From CAYMGQ01 sp964390055 (GTDB lineage Bacteria; Bacillota; Clostridia; Peptostreptococcales; Natronincolaceae), in contig CAYMGQ010000010.1 in assembly GCA_964390055.1 (NCBI GenBank), forward strand, positions 1 through 64,000: 64,000 nucleotides of DNA, in the 5' to 3' direction. Position 1 is the stretch's first letter. Each line of letters opens with the position of its first letter. Under the pieces are notes generated by a model. The model searched no databases and had not been told where the DNA came from. It saw nothing but the letters and a program-made list of their open reading frames with translations. The position numbers and the translations under genes are program-made. Below, one piece after another: positions 16,901 through 25,503 of the stretch.

Positions 16901-18440
16901 ATTTAGCATATTCAATTGCTCTAGTTTCTCGTATAATATGAACCTTTATTTGTCCAGGATATTCCAGTTCATCCTCTATACATTTGGTTATATCTCTTGC
17001 TAATACAACAATTTCTTCATCATTATATTGTTCCGGCTTGACCATAATTCTAATTTCTCTTCCCGCTTGAATAGCAAATGATTTTTCTACACCATTGTAT
17101 GCATTTGCTATTTCTTCCAACTTCTCTAGACGTCTTATATATGATTCTAATGTCTCTCGTCTAGCTCCTGGCCTAGCCGCAGATATTGCATCGGCAGCAG
17201 TTATAAGAACCGCCTCTATTGTTTCAGGTTCATAATCCCCATGGTGGGTTGACATGGCATGGATAACTTCCTTGGATTCTTTATATTTTCTTAGCAAATC
17301 CATCCCTATATCAACATGAGTTCCCTCTATTTCATGGTCCACTGATTTTCCAATATCATGAAGTAGCCCTGCTCTTTTTGCTAATTTTATGTCTGATCCA
17401 AGTTCTGCAGCCATGATTCCAGCTAAATAAGATACTTCAATGGAATGTTTTAATACATTTTGACCATAACTTGTTCTGTATTTCAACCTTCCTAATAATT
17501 TAATCAATTCAGGATGAAGACCATGGACACCAGTATCAAAGGTCGCCTGTTCTCCCTCTTCTTTTATAGTTTCATCCACTTCTCTCTTGGCTTTTTCAAC
17601 CATCTCTTCTATCCTTGCAGGGTGTATTCTACCATCTACTATTAATTTCTCTAAAGCTATCCTAGCAACTTCGCGTCTGATAGCATCAAATCCAGATAGT
17701 ATTACAGCCTCAGGAGTATCATCGATAATCAAGTCTATGCCAGTTAAAGTTTCAAGGGTTCTAATATTTCGACCCTCTCGTCCAATAATTCGCCCCTTCA
17801 TCTCATCATTGGGCAATTGTACCACTGTAACAGTAGTTTCTGCTACATGGTCTGCTGCACATTTTTGAATGGCATAGGCAATAATTTCCTTAGCCTTTTT
17901 ATCAGCATCATCCCTAGCCTTCATTTCAATATCCCTAATCATCATTGCAGCTTCATGTTTAATTTCTTTTTCAATATCACTTAGCAAGAGTTCTCGGGCT
18001 TGCTCAGAAGTAAGCCCTGATAATTCCTCAAGTTTAAGAAGTTCTTTTTCATACAGTAATTGAATCTCTTGTTGCTGGTTTTCCAGCTCCCTTAATTTTC
18101 TATTTACTCTTTCATCTTTATGTTCTAATGTGTCTGACTTTTTATCTAAAGTTTCTTCTTTTTGTATTAATCTTCTTTCAGTTCTTTGCAGTTCGTTGCG
18201 CCTTTCCCTACTTTCTCGTTCAAATTCATTACGTAGTCTGTGTACTTCCTCCTTAGCTTCTAACAAAATTTCCTTTTTTGATGTCTCAGCATTTTTCTCT
18301 GCATCCTCAATCATTCTTTTTGCTAGTTCTTCAGCTGTACCTAACTTTCCCTCCGCAATATTTTTACGAATAAAATAGCCGATAAGGCATCCTATTATTG
18401 CAACAACTGAAATTATAGGTATAATTAAACTAATTTTAAT
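16899..18440 (-). CDS. rny: Ribonuclease Y, apparently initiated at an AUU codon
   Basis: Membrane-anchored endoribonuclease that starts mRNA decay. Encoded in order: an N-terminal transmembrane segment, a long coiled coil (about 60-200), a KH domain with GRIIGREGRNIRTLE, and an HD domain with LLHDIGKSVDHE. The first ATG (18314) has no ribosome site and would remove the anchor. The same frame stays open upstream to a TAA at 18456-18458 and encodes IISVVAIIGCLIGYFIRKNI, which matches the RNase Y anchor. Between that stop and 18314 there is no ATG, GTG, TTG or CTG. An ATT at 18438-18440 lies 9 bases after GGAGG and gives 513 aa, close to the 520 of Bacillus. I therefore place the start at AUU; a sequencing error that destroyed a normal start is the alternative. 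Confidence 0.9.
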   Translation of the reverse strand: MKISLIIPIISVVAIIGCLIGYFIRKNIAEGKLGTAEELAKRMIEDAEKNAETSKKEILLEAKEEVHRLRNEFERESRERRNELQRTERRLIQKEETLDKKSDTLEHKDERVNRKLRELENQQQEIQLLYEKELLKLEELSGLTSEQARELLLSDIEKEIKHEAAMMIRDIEMKARDDADKKAKEIIAYAIQKCAADHVAETTVTVVQLPNDEMKGRIIGREGRNIRTLETLTGIDLIIDDTPEAVILSGFDAIRREVARIALEKLIVDGRIHPARIEEMVEKAKREVDETIKEEGEQATFDTGVHGLHPELIKLLGRLKYRTSYGQNVLKHSIEVSYLAGIMAAELGSDIKLAKRAGLLHDIGKSVDHEIEGTHVDIGMDLLRKYKESKEVIHAMSTHHGDYEPETIEAVLITAADAISAARPGARRETLESYIRRLEKLEEIANAYNGVEKSFAIQAGREIRIMVKPEQYNDEEIVVLARDITKCIEDELEYPGQIKVHIIRETRAIEYAK

Positions 18441-18556
18441 ATATGGACACCTCCTTTATTAAGTTTTGCTTCATATTTCTTCTTAATTTCAATAATTTAA
18501 AAAACTTTTAATCATGAGAAATTTCTATTATTCTTTTAAGGCAATGATTTGATTTA

Positions 18557-18585
18557 ATTGTATATCTTTTTTTATTAAGTGTCAA
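18557..18585 (-). promoter_or_regulatory. Sigma-A promoter of rny
   Basis: TTGACA (18580-18585), 17 bases, TACAAT (18557-18562) on the minus strand, a near-consensus promoter. It predicts a 5' leader of about 110 bases before the AUU start. The 301-base gap 18441-18741 otherwise holds the recA terminator and AT-rich sequence. Confidence 0.8.
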
Positions 18586-18694
18586 GCTGTCTATATATGC
18601 CTATTTTCCAGCTAATAGTGGTAAAATAATTTCACCTAGTATAAAAAAATATGTTGGAATTATTACTTGCACTCCTGTTTTTTTAAAAAGAAAA

Positions 18695-18723
18695 AACAAA
18701 ACTTTATTATTAAAAGTTTTGTT
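18695..18723 (-). terminator. Rho-independent terminator after recA
   Basis: Arms of 11 bases (AACAAAACTTT, 18695-18705, and complement 18713-18723) with a 7-base loop, followed on the minus strand by a T-rich tract. It lies 19 bases past the recA stop. Confidence 0.8.
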
Positions 18724-18741
18724 CCAAACAATATTGTTGCT

Positions 18742-19800
18742 TTATTTTGTCTTAGCTTTTTCCTGCTTTTTTTCCTCTTTTTTATCCCTTAAGGGTAACT
18801 TGTAGTGTTTTCTAATTTTAGTCTCTATCTCCTCATAAATATCAGGATTTTCTTTGAAAAATTGTTTTGCATTTTCTCTTCCTTGTCCCAACCTATGGTC
18901 GCCATAGCTATACCAAGCCCCTGCTTTTTTTACAATTTCTAAATCTGCAGCTACATCTAGGACATCACCAAATTTTGATATCCCTTCTCCATACATTAGG
19001 TCAAATTCAGCCTGTCTAAAGGGGGGAGCTACTTTATTCTTGACAACTCTTACCCTTGTTCTATTCCCTAACATTTCATTGCCTTGCTTAATGACCTCTG
19101 CCCTTCTAACTTCTAGCCTAACAGTGGAATAAAATTTGAGTGCCCTCCCTCCAGGAGTTACTTCAGGATTCCCAAATATAACCCCTACCTTTTCTCTTAG
19201 CTGGTTGATAAAAATAGCTGTAGTATTGGACTTATTTACTGCCCCAGCTAATTTTCTTAGGGCTTGGGACATAAGCCTAGCCTGTAAACCAACATGGGCA
19301 TCCCCCATTTCCCCCTCAATCTCTGCCTTGGGTACTAGGGCAGCTACAGAGTCCACTACGACCACATCCACAGCACCACTTCTGACTAGGGCCTCAGCTA
19401 TTTCCAATGCCTGTTCCCCAGTGTCAGGTTGAGAAACAATAAGGTTATCTGTATCCACACCTAATCTTTTTGCATAAGATGGATCTAGAGCATGTTCGGC
19501 GTCGATAAAAGCAGCTATTCCATCATCTCTTTGTGCTTCTGCCACAATATGTAATGCAACTGTTGTTTTGCCAGAAGATTCTGGTCCATAAACCTCCACA
19601 ATCCTTCCCCTAGGAACACCGCCTACTCCTAAAGCTATATCCAAATCTATTGAACCGGTAGAAATACATTCAATGTTCATTTTTGCCTCTTCGCCAAGAG
19701 TCATAATTGAACCCTTTCCAAATTGTTTTTCTATTTGATTTATTGCCATCTCCAAAGCCTTCTTTTTTTCCATGGTTATCCAGGCCTTACCCTGGCCCAC
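18742..19800 (-). CDS. recA: Recombinase RecA
   Basis: ATP-dependent strand-exchange protein and SOS co-protease. Core motifs: QIEKQFGKGSIM near 22-33, the P-loop GPESSGKT near 71, DAEHALDPSYA, the Walker B VVVDSVAAL, the L2 region GNPEVTPGGRALKF, and FINQLREKVG. GTG at 19800 has AAGGA spaced 7 bases away and is used here (352 aa). An ATG nine codons later (19773) aligns better with other RecA N-termini but has a poor ribosome site. The last residues, KKEEKKQEKAKTK, are lysine-rich where many RecA tails are strongly acidic. Transcribed alone from an SOS-boxed promoter. Confidence 0.97.
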   Translation of the reverse strand: MGQGKAWITMEKKKALEMAINQIEKQFGKGSIMTLGEEAKMNIECISTGSIDLDIALGVGGVPRGRIVEVYGPESSGKTTVALHIVAEAQRDDGIAAFIDAEHALDPSYAKRLGVDTDNLIVSQPDTGEQALEIAEALVRSGAVDVVVVDSVAALVPKAEIEGEMGDAHVGLQARLMSQALRKLAGAVNKSNTTAIFINQLREKVGVIFGNPEVTPGGRALKFYSTVRLEVRRAEVIKQGNEMLGNRTRVRVVKNKVAPPFRQAEFDLMYGEGISKFGDVLDVAADLEIVKKAGAWYSYGDHRLGQGRENAKQFFKENPDIYEEIETKIRKHYKLPLRDKKEEKKQEKAKTK

Positions 19801-19818
19801 CTACCTTTCCTTCGATTT

Positions 19819-19832
19819 CGAACAAATGTTCT
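19819..19832 (-). promoter_or_regulatory. LexA (SOS) box of recA
   Basis: CGAACAAATGTTCT fits the Gram-positive SOS consensus CGAACRNRYGTTYC with one mismatch at an outer base (two if the final T is counted as Y/C disagreement only once). It covers the first transcribed bases, just downstream of the -10 box, so LexA would block initiation. Confidence 0.85.
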
Positions 19833-19838
19833 GTGTTA

Positions 19839-19867
19839 ATTATAACCCAAATTTATTTAACCGTCAA
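19839..19867 (-). promoter_or_regulatory. Sigma-A promoter of recA
   Basis: TTGACG (19862-19867), 17 bases, TATAAT (19839-19844) on the minus strand. It lies immediately after the pgsA stop and directly before the SOS box. Confidence 0.85.
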
Positions 19868-19873
19868 ATCAAT

Positions 19874-20410
19874 TTACTGTTTTAGAACTTCTTTATTAAT
19901 TCTTATATAATCAACACCAGATATAAGGGTGAAAATTACGGCTACCCATATCATAATAGTATCAAAGGGAAAATTAATATATCTAAAAGGAAAGTTATCT
20001 ATTAGAATAACTATAATTGCTATTATCTGTGTAATAGTTTTGGCTTTCCCCCACCAGCTAGCTGCAATTACCACTCCCTCTGCTGCTGCCACCGCCCTCA
20101 GTATACTTATAGTAAACTCTCTGGCAATAATTATAACCACAACCAAAGCTGACAATTTCCCCATCTGCACCAGAGAGATTAATGCAGCCGAGACCAATAG
20201 CTTATCGGCCAAAGGATCCATAAATTTACCCAATGTGGTAATTTGATTTCTTTTTCTGGCCACATATCCATCCAAGGCATCAGTTAAGGCTGCTATTATA
20301 AATATTATTGCTGCTATTTGTGCCCCATATGGAATCTTGTTTAAAAGAAAAATCATAAATACCGGTATAAGAAATATTCTTAGTATAGTTAATTTATTTG
20401 CCAGATTCAT
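19874..20410 (-). CDS. pgsA: CDP-diacylglycerol-glycerol-3-phosphate 3-phosphatidyltransferase
   Basis: Integral membrane enzyme that commits CDP-diacylglycerol to phosphatidylglycerol. 178 aa. The CDP-alcohol phosphotransferase signature is intact: the DALDGYVAR segment, eight residues on GKFMDPLADK, giving all catalytic aspartates. About five hydrophobic helices are visible. It overlaps the end of rimO by 17 bases. In Bacillus cinA lies between pgsA and recA; here recA follows directly. The CDP-DAG substrate is made by CdsA, encoded at 44850. Confidence 0.94.
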   Translation of the reverse strand: MNLANKLTILRIFLIPVFMIFLLNKIPYGAQIAAIIFIIAALTDALDGYVARKRNQITTLGKFMDPLADKLLVSAALISLVQMGKLSALVVVIIIAREFTISILRAVAAAEGVVIAASWWGKAKTITQIIAIIVILIDNFPFRYINFPFDTIMIWVAVIFTLISGVDYIRINKEVLKQ

Positions 20411-21734
20411 TTTCCTTCTCCCCTATCAAATCATACTCTAATGCATCCTTTATTTTTACAGTAACAAACTCACCAATACGTAGAGGCGTCTTTGATCTTA
20501 TATATACTAGCCCATCAATCTCCGGACTATCACCGCTAGTCCTACCTATATATTCACCACATTCTGTTAGCCTTTCCTCTACCATGACTTTTAAGTTTTT
20601 GCCAATTTTCTGCCTGTTTTTAACCAAAGATATATGTTTTTGCGTCTCCATTAGCAGCTTTTGTCTTAGAATCTTTATTTGTTCCCCTATTTGATCTGGC
20701 ATTTTAGCTGCTGGAGTATTTTCTTCCTGGGAGTAAGTAAATACTCCTAATTTATCGAATTGCACATCCTGCACAAATTTTTTCAATTCCAGAAAATTTT
20801 CCTCTGTTTCACCAGGGAAACCTACTATCAAGGTAGTTCTTATCACAATATCTGGTATCCTATTTCGTAGTTTTTTTATTAAGTTATATAATTTATCTTT
20901 ATTAGTTCGCCTATTCATTCTTTTTAGGATTATATCACTACAATGCTGGATTGGCATATCTATATATTTACATACTTTATCCAATCTATTAATAGCCTCT
21001 ATTAGATCATCGGTAATAGCCTCCGGGTAACAATATAATAATCTTATCCATCGTATTCCATCAATCTTATTTAATTGGTCAAGTAAATCAGCCAACATAT
21101 ATTTACCATAAATATCAATCCCATATCTGGTGGTATCTTGGGCGATTAGGATAATTTCCTTTGTTCCACTTCCTGCTAGGATCTTAGCCTCCTCAACAAT
21201 TTTTTCCATCCTTCTACTTCTATATCTGCCTCTTAATTTAGGTATTATACAGTAGGTGCATAGGTTGCTACAACCATCGGAAATTTTAATATAGTTAGTG
21301 TGCGAATTTTCCTTATAAAATCTTGGCAAATCCTCATCATAATTTTTATTTATATTACCTGTCCTTATAATTTTTTTCCCTGTCATAGACTTATTAATTA
21401 TATCTATTATTTCGTGGTAGTTACCAGTTCCCACCATCGCATCTATCTCTGGTATTTCAATTGCCAATTCCTTTTCATACCTCTCCGCCAGGCATCCAGT
21501 AACTATTAATAATCTTAATTTATCTTTTTTTAACTCTGCCATTTCCAATATAATATCTATAGATTCCTGTTTTGCAGATTCTATAAAACCACATGTATTA
21601 ATGATAATCACATCAGCATCAAGTCTATCAGAGACTAATATATAACCATCATTATTTAGTAAGCCTAACATAATTTCAGCATCAATTTGGTTCTTAGAAC
21701 AACCAAGAGATTCCATATAAATATATAAACTCAT
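20394..21734 (-). CDS. rimO: Ribosomal protein S12 methylthiotransferase RimO
   Basis: Radical-SAM enzyme that adds a methylthio group to an aspartate of ribosomal protein S12. 446 aa. N-terminal UPF0004 domain cysteines are in ESLGCSKNQ, INTCGFI and TGCLAERY. The radical SAM cluster is in SDGCSNLCTYC near 145-155, and IPKLRGRYRSR follows. A C-terminal TRAM domain is about 375-440. Dispersed motifs such as QDTTRYG and YCYPEAI distinguish RimO from MiaB. GGGGA lies 8 bases before the ATG at 21734; the longer frame adds nine residues outside the family alignment. It overlaps pgsA. Confidence 0.93.
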   Translation of the reverse strand: MSLYIYMESLGCSKNQIDAEIMLGLLNNDGYILVSDRLDADVIIINTCGFIESAKQESIDIILEMAELKKDKLRLLIVTGCLAERYEKELAIEIPEIDAMVGTGNYHEIIDIINKSMTGKKIIRTGNINKNYDEDLPRFYKENSHTNYIKISDGCSNLCTYCIIPKLRGRYRSRRMEKIVEEAKILAGSGTKEIILIAQDTTRYGIDIYGKYMLADLLDQLNKIDGIRWIRLLYCYPEAITDDLIEAINRLDKVCKYIDMPIQHCSDIILKRMNRRTNKDKLYNLIKKLRNRIPDIVIRTTLIVGFPGETEENFLELKKFVQDVQFDKLGVFTYSQEENTPAAKMPDQIGEQIKILRQKLLMETQKHISLVKNRQKIGKNLKVMVEERLTECGEYIGRTSGDSPEIDGLVYIRSKTPLRIGEFVTVKIKDALEYDLIGEKENESGK

Positions 21735-21842
21735 AGTTTTAGTCCCCACTTTCATTGGCAAAACGATTTGCTAATTTGTAATTGTCTTATTAATATTATC
21801 ATAATTAGTTGTGAAATGGTAACTTTAGGCCGGTAGGGCTCT

Positions 21843-24104
21843 CTAGTTAGAACCCTCCTGCAATACCTCCTCCTTATCAACTAGGACTTGCCTGGGTTTA
21901 CTGCCCTCATAAGGCCCCACTATTCCCCTTTCCTCCATTTCATCTATCAGTCTTGCAGCCCTATTATAGCCTATCCGCAATCGCCTTTGTAGCATTGATA
22001 TTGAGGCTTGCTGGTCTTCCACAACAATTTTTAAGGCATCCTCAAAATATTCATCCTCTGGTGCAGTTTCAGAGGCTATTGTATTGCTATTAATCTTATC
22101 TACAACACCCTCTTCATAATTTGAAACATCAACCTGCTCTTTAATAAAATTCACGACTTTTTTAATCTCCCCCTCCGAAACAAAGGCGCCCTGTAATCTT
22201 TGGGGTTTATTAGCACCCATAGGATAGAATAACATATCCCCTTTACCTAATAATTTTTCGGCTCCTCCCATATCCAGTATAGTTCTTGAGTCAGTCTGTG
22301 AGGCAACAGAAAATGCAATCCTTGAAGGAATATTTGCCTTGATAACACCAGTTATAACATCTACAGAAGGCCTTTGGGTAGCAATTATCAAATGAATACC
22401 CGCTGCCCTAGCCATTTGGGCCAATCTACATATAGAGTCCTCCACCTCGTTTGGGGCAACTAGCATTAAGTCAGCAAGTTCATCTATTACTATTATCAAA
22501 TAGGGTATTCTCCTATCAACAAATTTTTTATTATAACTGTCTATATCCCTTACACCAGTTTCGCCAAAGATTTTATAACGTTTATTCATCTCCTGTATTG
22601 CCCAGTTTAATGCACTGGTTGCTTGTTTGGCATCGGTAATTACCGGCACAAGTAAATGAGGAATCCCATTATAATTATTTAACTCAACAACCTTGGGATC
22701 TATCAAAATTAATCTTACATATTCCGGTCTCAATTTATATAATAGTCCTATTATTAGCGAGTTAATACAAACACTTTTACCTGAACCTGTTGCTCCAGCT
22801 ATCAGTAGATGTGGCATTCTGGTAATATCAGCAATAACAGGGTTACCACTAATGTCCTTGCCCAAGGTAAAGGGTATGCTATATGTAGACTTTCTATATT
22901 GTTCACTATCTATAATTTCCTTTAAGCTTACTAATGAGATATCATCATTTGGGATTTCCACACCAATAGCTGCCTTTCCTGGTATTGGGGCCTCAATTCT
23001 TATAGCTGGTGCAGCCAAATTTAAGGCAATATCATCGCTCAAGTTCACAATTTTACTAACCTTTACACCAGCCTGGGGCTGCAATTCATATCTAGTAATT
23101 GTAGGTCCCCTACTTACTTGTAAGACTTTTGCATTGACACCAAAATTTTTTAGGGTTTTTTCTAAAATTTTTGCCTTAGATAATATTTTCTTTTTATCCT
23201 CTTTATTAGGCAAATAGTCTATTTGATTTAGCAAATCAATATCGGGAAAATCATACTCTACCTGATTTGTGCTTTGATAATTGTCCATTCCTGCAATTAA
23301 GGGTTGACTAGTATTCACTTCTACCTCAGAGTCATGTCCATTAGTTTTATCCATCTTGTAATCAGAGGATGTATAATCCAAAACTTTAATTTTTTCACCA
23401 ACTATATCCTCTTTTGTTTCCAATTCCTTCTTATGTAAATTTTCTTGAACATCGTTTTTACCTATACTCTTTTTTTTCCCCTGTTTTAATCCTATTGGCA
23501 CTCGTAATAAGTTTCTTTTGATAAAACTAACAAAGTTCCCCATACCTGCCTTTATACAACTAGCAAATTTAAGTAAGGAAATCTCCGTGTAAATCATCAA
23601 TGATATTAGGAATGATGTGATTACAATTATATAGCTACCTGCTTGTCCAAATAATTTAATTAAAAAATAAGTCAAATAACCACCCACTAGGCCAACGCCC
23701 CCATTATTGCTAGCTTGGGAAAACAAGGATTTTGCTGATAGTTTGGCATCCGGTATGGTTACTTCTTGTATAAAAACTTCATTTAACAATGATCGTATTA
23801 ACAAAATACATGTAAAAGCAAAAAAGAAAAATAATAATCCCTCAGGTTTCTTCCAAAAAGGCTTATCTATAAAAATTAATATTCCGCATAATACCATAAT
23901 ATAAGGTAATATTAGGGCATTGTCAGCGAAAAGGCCCATTAACAAAGTTTTTAAGCCATCTCCTACCCTACCTGCCCCATTGGTTTGTAATGCCGTCAAT
24001 ACTATAAGACCTAATGAAATAGTGAAAATCCCATATATTTCATTATTAAGACCCCTAAGAAAACTCCGGGAATCTCGCCTGCTTTTTTTCCCCCTTTTTT
24101 TCAA
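21843..24104 (-). CDS. ftsK: FtsK/SpoIIIE family DNA translocase
   Basis: Septal DNA pump of about 753 aa. Four hydrophobic segments lie in the first 180 residues, followed by a short charged linker (about 205-290), shorter than in many FtsK proteins and typical of SpoIIIE. The motor carries P-loop AGATGSGKSVCIN near 437-448, Walker B LIIVIDELADLM near 545, and MARAAGIHLIIATQRPSVD. The gamma winged helix that reads KOPS/SRS sequences is at the C-terminus (about 690-740: QRRLRIGYNRAARLIDEMEE). A TTG at 24104 with AGAGGTGA upstream is preferred over the GTG at 24113 that lies inside that ribosome site. Whether it is the sporulation SpoIIIE or vegetative SftA/FtsK cannot be decided alone; the four membrane segments and the position after tepA favour SpoIIIE. 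Confidence 0.93.
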   Translation of the reverse strand: MKKRGKKSRRDSRSFLRGLNNEIYGIFTISLGLIVLTALQTNGAGRVGDGLKTLLMGLFADNALILPYIMVLCGILIFIDKPFWKKPEGLLFFFFAFTCILLIRSLLNEVFIQEVTIPDAKLSAKSLFSQASNNGGVGLVGGYLTYFLIKLFGQAGSYIIVITSFLISLMIYTEISLLKFASCIKAGMGNFVSFIKRNLLRVPIGLKQGKKKSIGKNDVQENLHKKELETKEDIVGEKIKVLDYTSSDYKMDKTNGHDSEVEVNTSQPLIAGMDNYQSTNQVEYDFPDIDLLNQIDYLPNKEDKKKILSKAKILEKTLKNFGVNAKVLQVSRGPTITRYELQPQAGVKVSKIVNLSDDIALNLAAPAIRIEAPIPGKAAIGVEIPNDDISLVSLKEIIDSEQYRKSTYSIPFTLGKDISGNPVIADITRMPHLLIAGATGSGKSVCINSLIIGLLYKLRPEYVRLILIDPKVVELNNYNGIPHLLVPVITDAKQATSALNWAIQEMNKRYKIFGETGVRDIDSYNKKFVDRRIPYLIIVIDELADLMLVAPNEVEDSICRLAQMARAAGIHLIIATQRPSVDVITGVIKANIPSRIAFSVASQTDSRTILDMGGAEKLLGKGDMLFYPMGANKPQRLQGAFVSEGEIKKVVNFIKEQVDVSNYEEGVVDKINSNTIASETAPEDEYFEDALKIVVEDQQASISMLQRRLRIGYNRAARLIDEMEERGIVGPYEGSKPRQVLVDKEEVLQEGSN

Positions 24105-24230
24105 ACCTCTCACCTCTTTGATATATTACATGCCTCCTAAGATAATTATATCATATTCATATAAATTAAATATAAATTATAGCTAAGATTAATATTACAA
24201 TAAAATATAGATTTTCACAAACTGGCAAAG

Positions 24231-24959
24231 TTATTTTTCCTTTGCAATAGAAATAAGTTCATATAGTTTGTCCATGGCCTTATTTAATCCCCCAACCTCA
24301 TCTATTAAGCCATGCTTCACCGCTTCCTCACCTATCAAAATACTCCCTACATCATTAGCCAATTCATCTGTTGAATTCATTAGATCGAATATTTGATCCC
24401 TAGATGTTCCCGATGTCCTTACAATAAAATCAATTATTCTGTCCTGCATTTTAGAAAAATACTTGAAAGTTTGTGGTACTCCAATAACTAGGCCGGTCAT
24501 TCTAATAGGATGTATGGTCATTGTAGCCGTTGGTGCAATAAAAGAGTAGTCACCCGAAGTTGCTAAGGGTACCCCTATGCTATGGCTACCCCCCAGTACT
24601 AAGGTAACCTTTGGTTTAGATAGGCTGTTGATTAACTCTGATATTGCTAATCCAGCTTCAACATCTCCCCCTACTGTATTGAGTATAACTAGCATTCCCT
24701 CAACTTTTTCACTTTGTTCTACTGCCACCAATTGTGGAATAATATGTTCATACTTTGTTGCCTTATTTTGAGGTGGGGCCACCGAATGACCTTCTATATG
24801 CCCTATTATTGTTATAGTATGAATTTTACTATCAGCCTTAGGAAGGTTGGGTGTACCTAAGTTATATATATTCATCTTCTGAGCATTTTGGGTATTTTTT
24901 TCCTCATTTGATTTTTCCTTGCTATCCTGCTTTCCATGAAATTGATTTTTATAATTCAT
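24231..24959 (-). CDS. tepA: ClpP-class serine protease, TepA family
   Basis: A 242-aa ClpP-fold protein. A hydrophilic N-terminal stretch (1-45) is rich in Lys, Gln and Asn. Then come ITIIGHIEGH, LVILNTVGGDVEAGLAI, the nucleophile serine in LGGSHSIGVPLATSG near 125, and the catalytic His in TMTIHPIRM near 150. Bacillus TepA (YmfB) is linked to protein translocation and spore properties. No signal peptide, so it should act in the cytosol. It lies between ymxH and the DNA translocase as in Bacillus, where dipicolinate and aspartate-pathway genes also intervene; those are absent here. Confidence 0.87.
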   Translation of the reverse strand: MNYKNQFHGKQDSKEKSNEEKNTQNAQKMNIYNLGTPNLPKADSKIHTITIIGHIEGHSVAPPQNKATKYEHIIPQLVAVEQSEKVEGMLVILNTVGGDVEAGLAISELINSLSKPKVTLVLGGSHSIGVPLATSGDYSFIAPTATMTIHPIRMTGLVIGVPQTFKYFSKMQDRIIDFIVRTSGTSRDQIFDLMNSTDELANDVGSILIGEEAVKHGLIDEVGGLNKAMDKLYELISIAKEK

Positions 24960-25062
24960 ATTTCACCTCTGCCTTATTTTATTCTTATATTATCTCTATT
25001 ATCTTTACCCTTTAAGGGTCAACTATTCTGATTTAATATGATTTTTACACAGACGAATTATA

Positions 25063-25326
25063 CTACAATGTATGTTTTTTTATTCCACTATCTTTTAATT
25101 CAATTATAATAATATCATTTCCTATTTTTTTAATAGCCTTCCATGGTATCTCAAGGAAAGATGTATTTGAAAGTAAGCGAAACAACCCTTTGTCGTAGGG
25201 TATTAATAAGGCTATAATTTTTCCTGTCTCCTCATTTATTAATAAATCTGTATCAGATACTACACCCAACCTACTTCCATCCCATAAATTTACTATTTCT
25301 TTTCCACCTAATGAACTAAATTTCAT
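25063..25326 (-). CDS. ymxH: PRC-barrel protein, YlmC/YmxH family
   Basis: An 87-aa PRC-barrel domain protein: SSLGGKEIVNLWDGSRLG, then DLLINEETGKIIALLIP, and FLEIPWKAIKKIGNDIIII. This small family is conserved in spore formers next to pnp/ylxY. Function is not established; it may bind RNA or a partner in sporulating cells. GAGGTGA precedes the ATG. The 103 bases downstream, before tepA, contain the small palindrome ACCCTTTAAGGGT at 25007-25019. Confidence 0.85.
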   Translation of the reverse strand: MKFSSLGGKEIVNLWDGSRLGVVSDTDLLINEETGKIIALLIPYDKGLFRLLSNTSFLEIPWKAIKKIGNDIIIIELKDSGIKKHTL

Positions 25327-25503
25327 CTAATTCACCTCACAATAGTTTTGAATTTACCTATAATAGAATATATTGCATAAAGTAGGGCTATATTCTTATA
25401 AGCATATATCAAATATGATAAGGTAGTATATGATAGGTATGGTAGCAGTGTTTATTTATAATCTTTGATAACTATTGTACATACCATTCTTTATCCTAAT
25501 TTG

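Noticed and set aside
22693..23217. 174-codon plus-strand open frame
   Set aside because: Fully antisense to ftsK, Ser/Leu/Ile-rich with no family similarity and no ribosome site; a shadow of the real gene.
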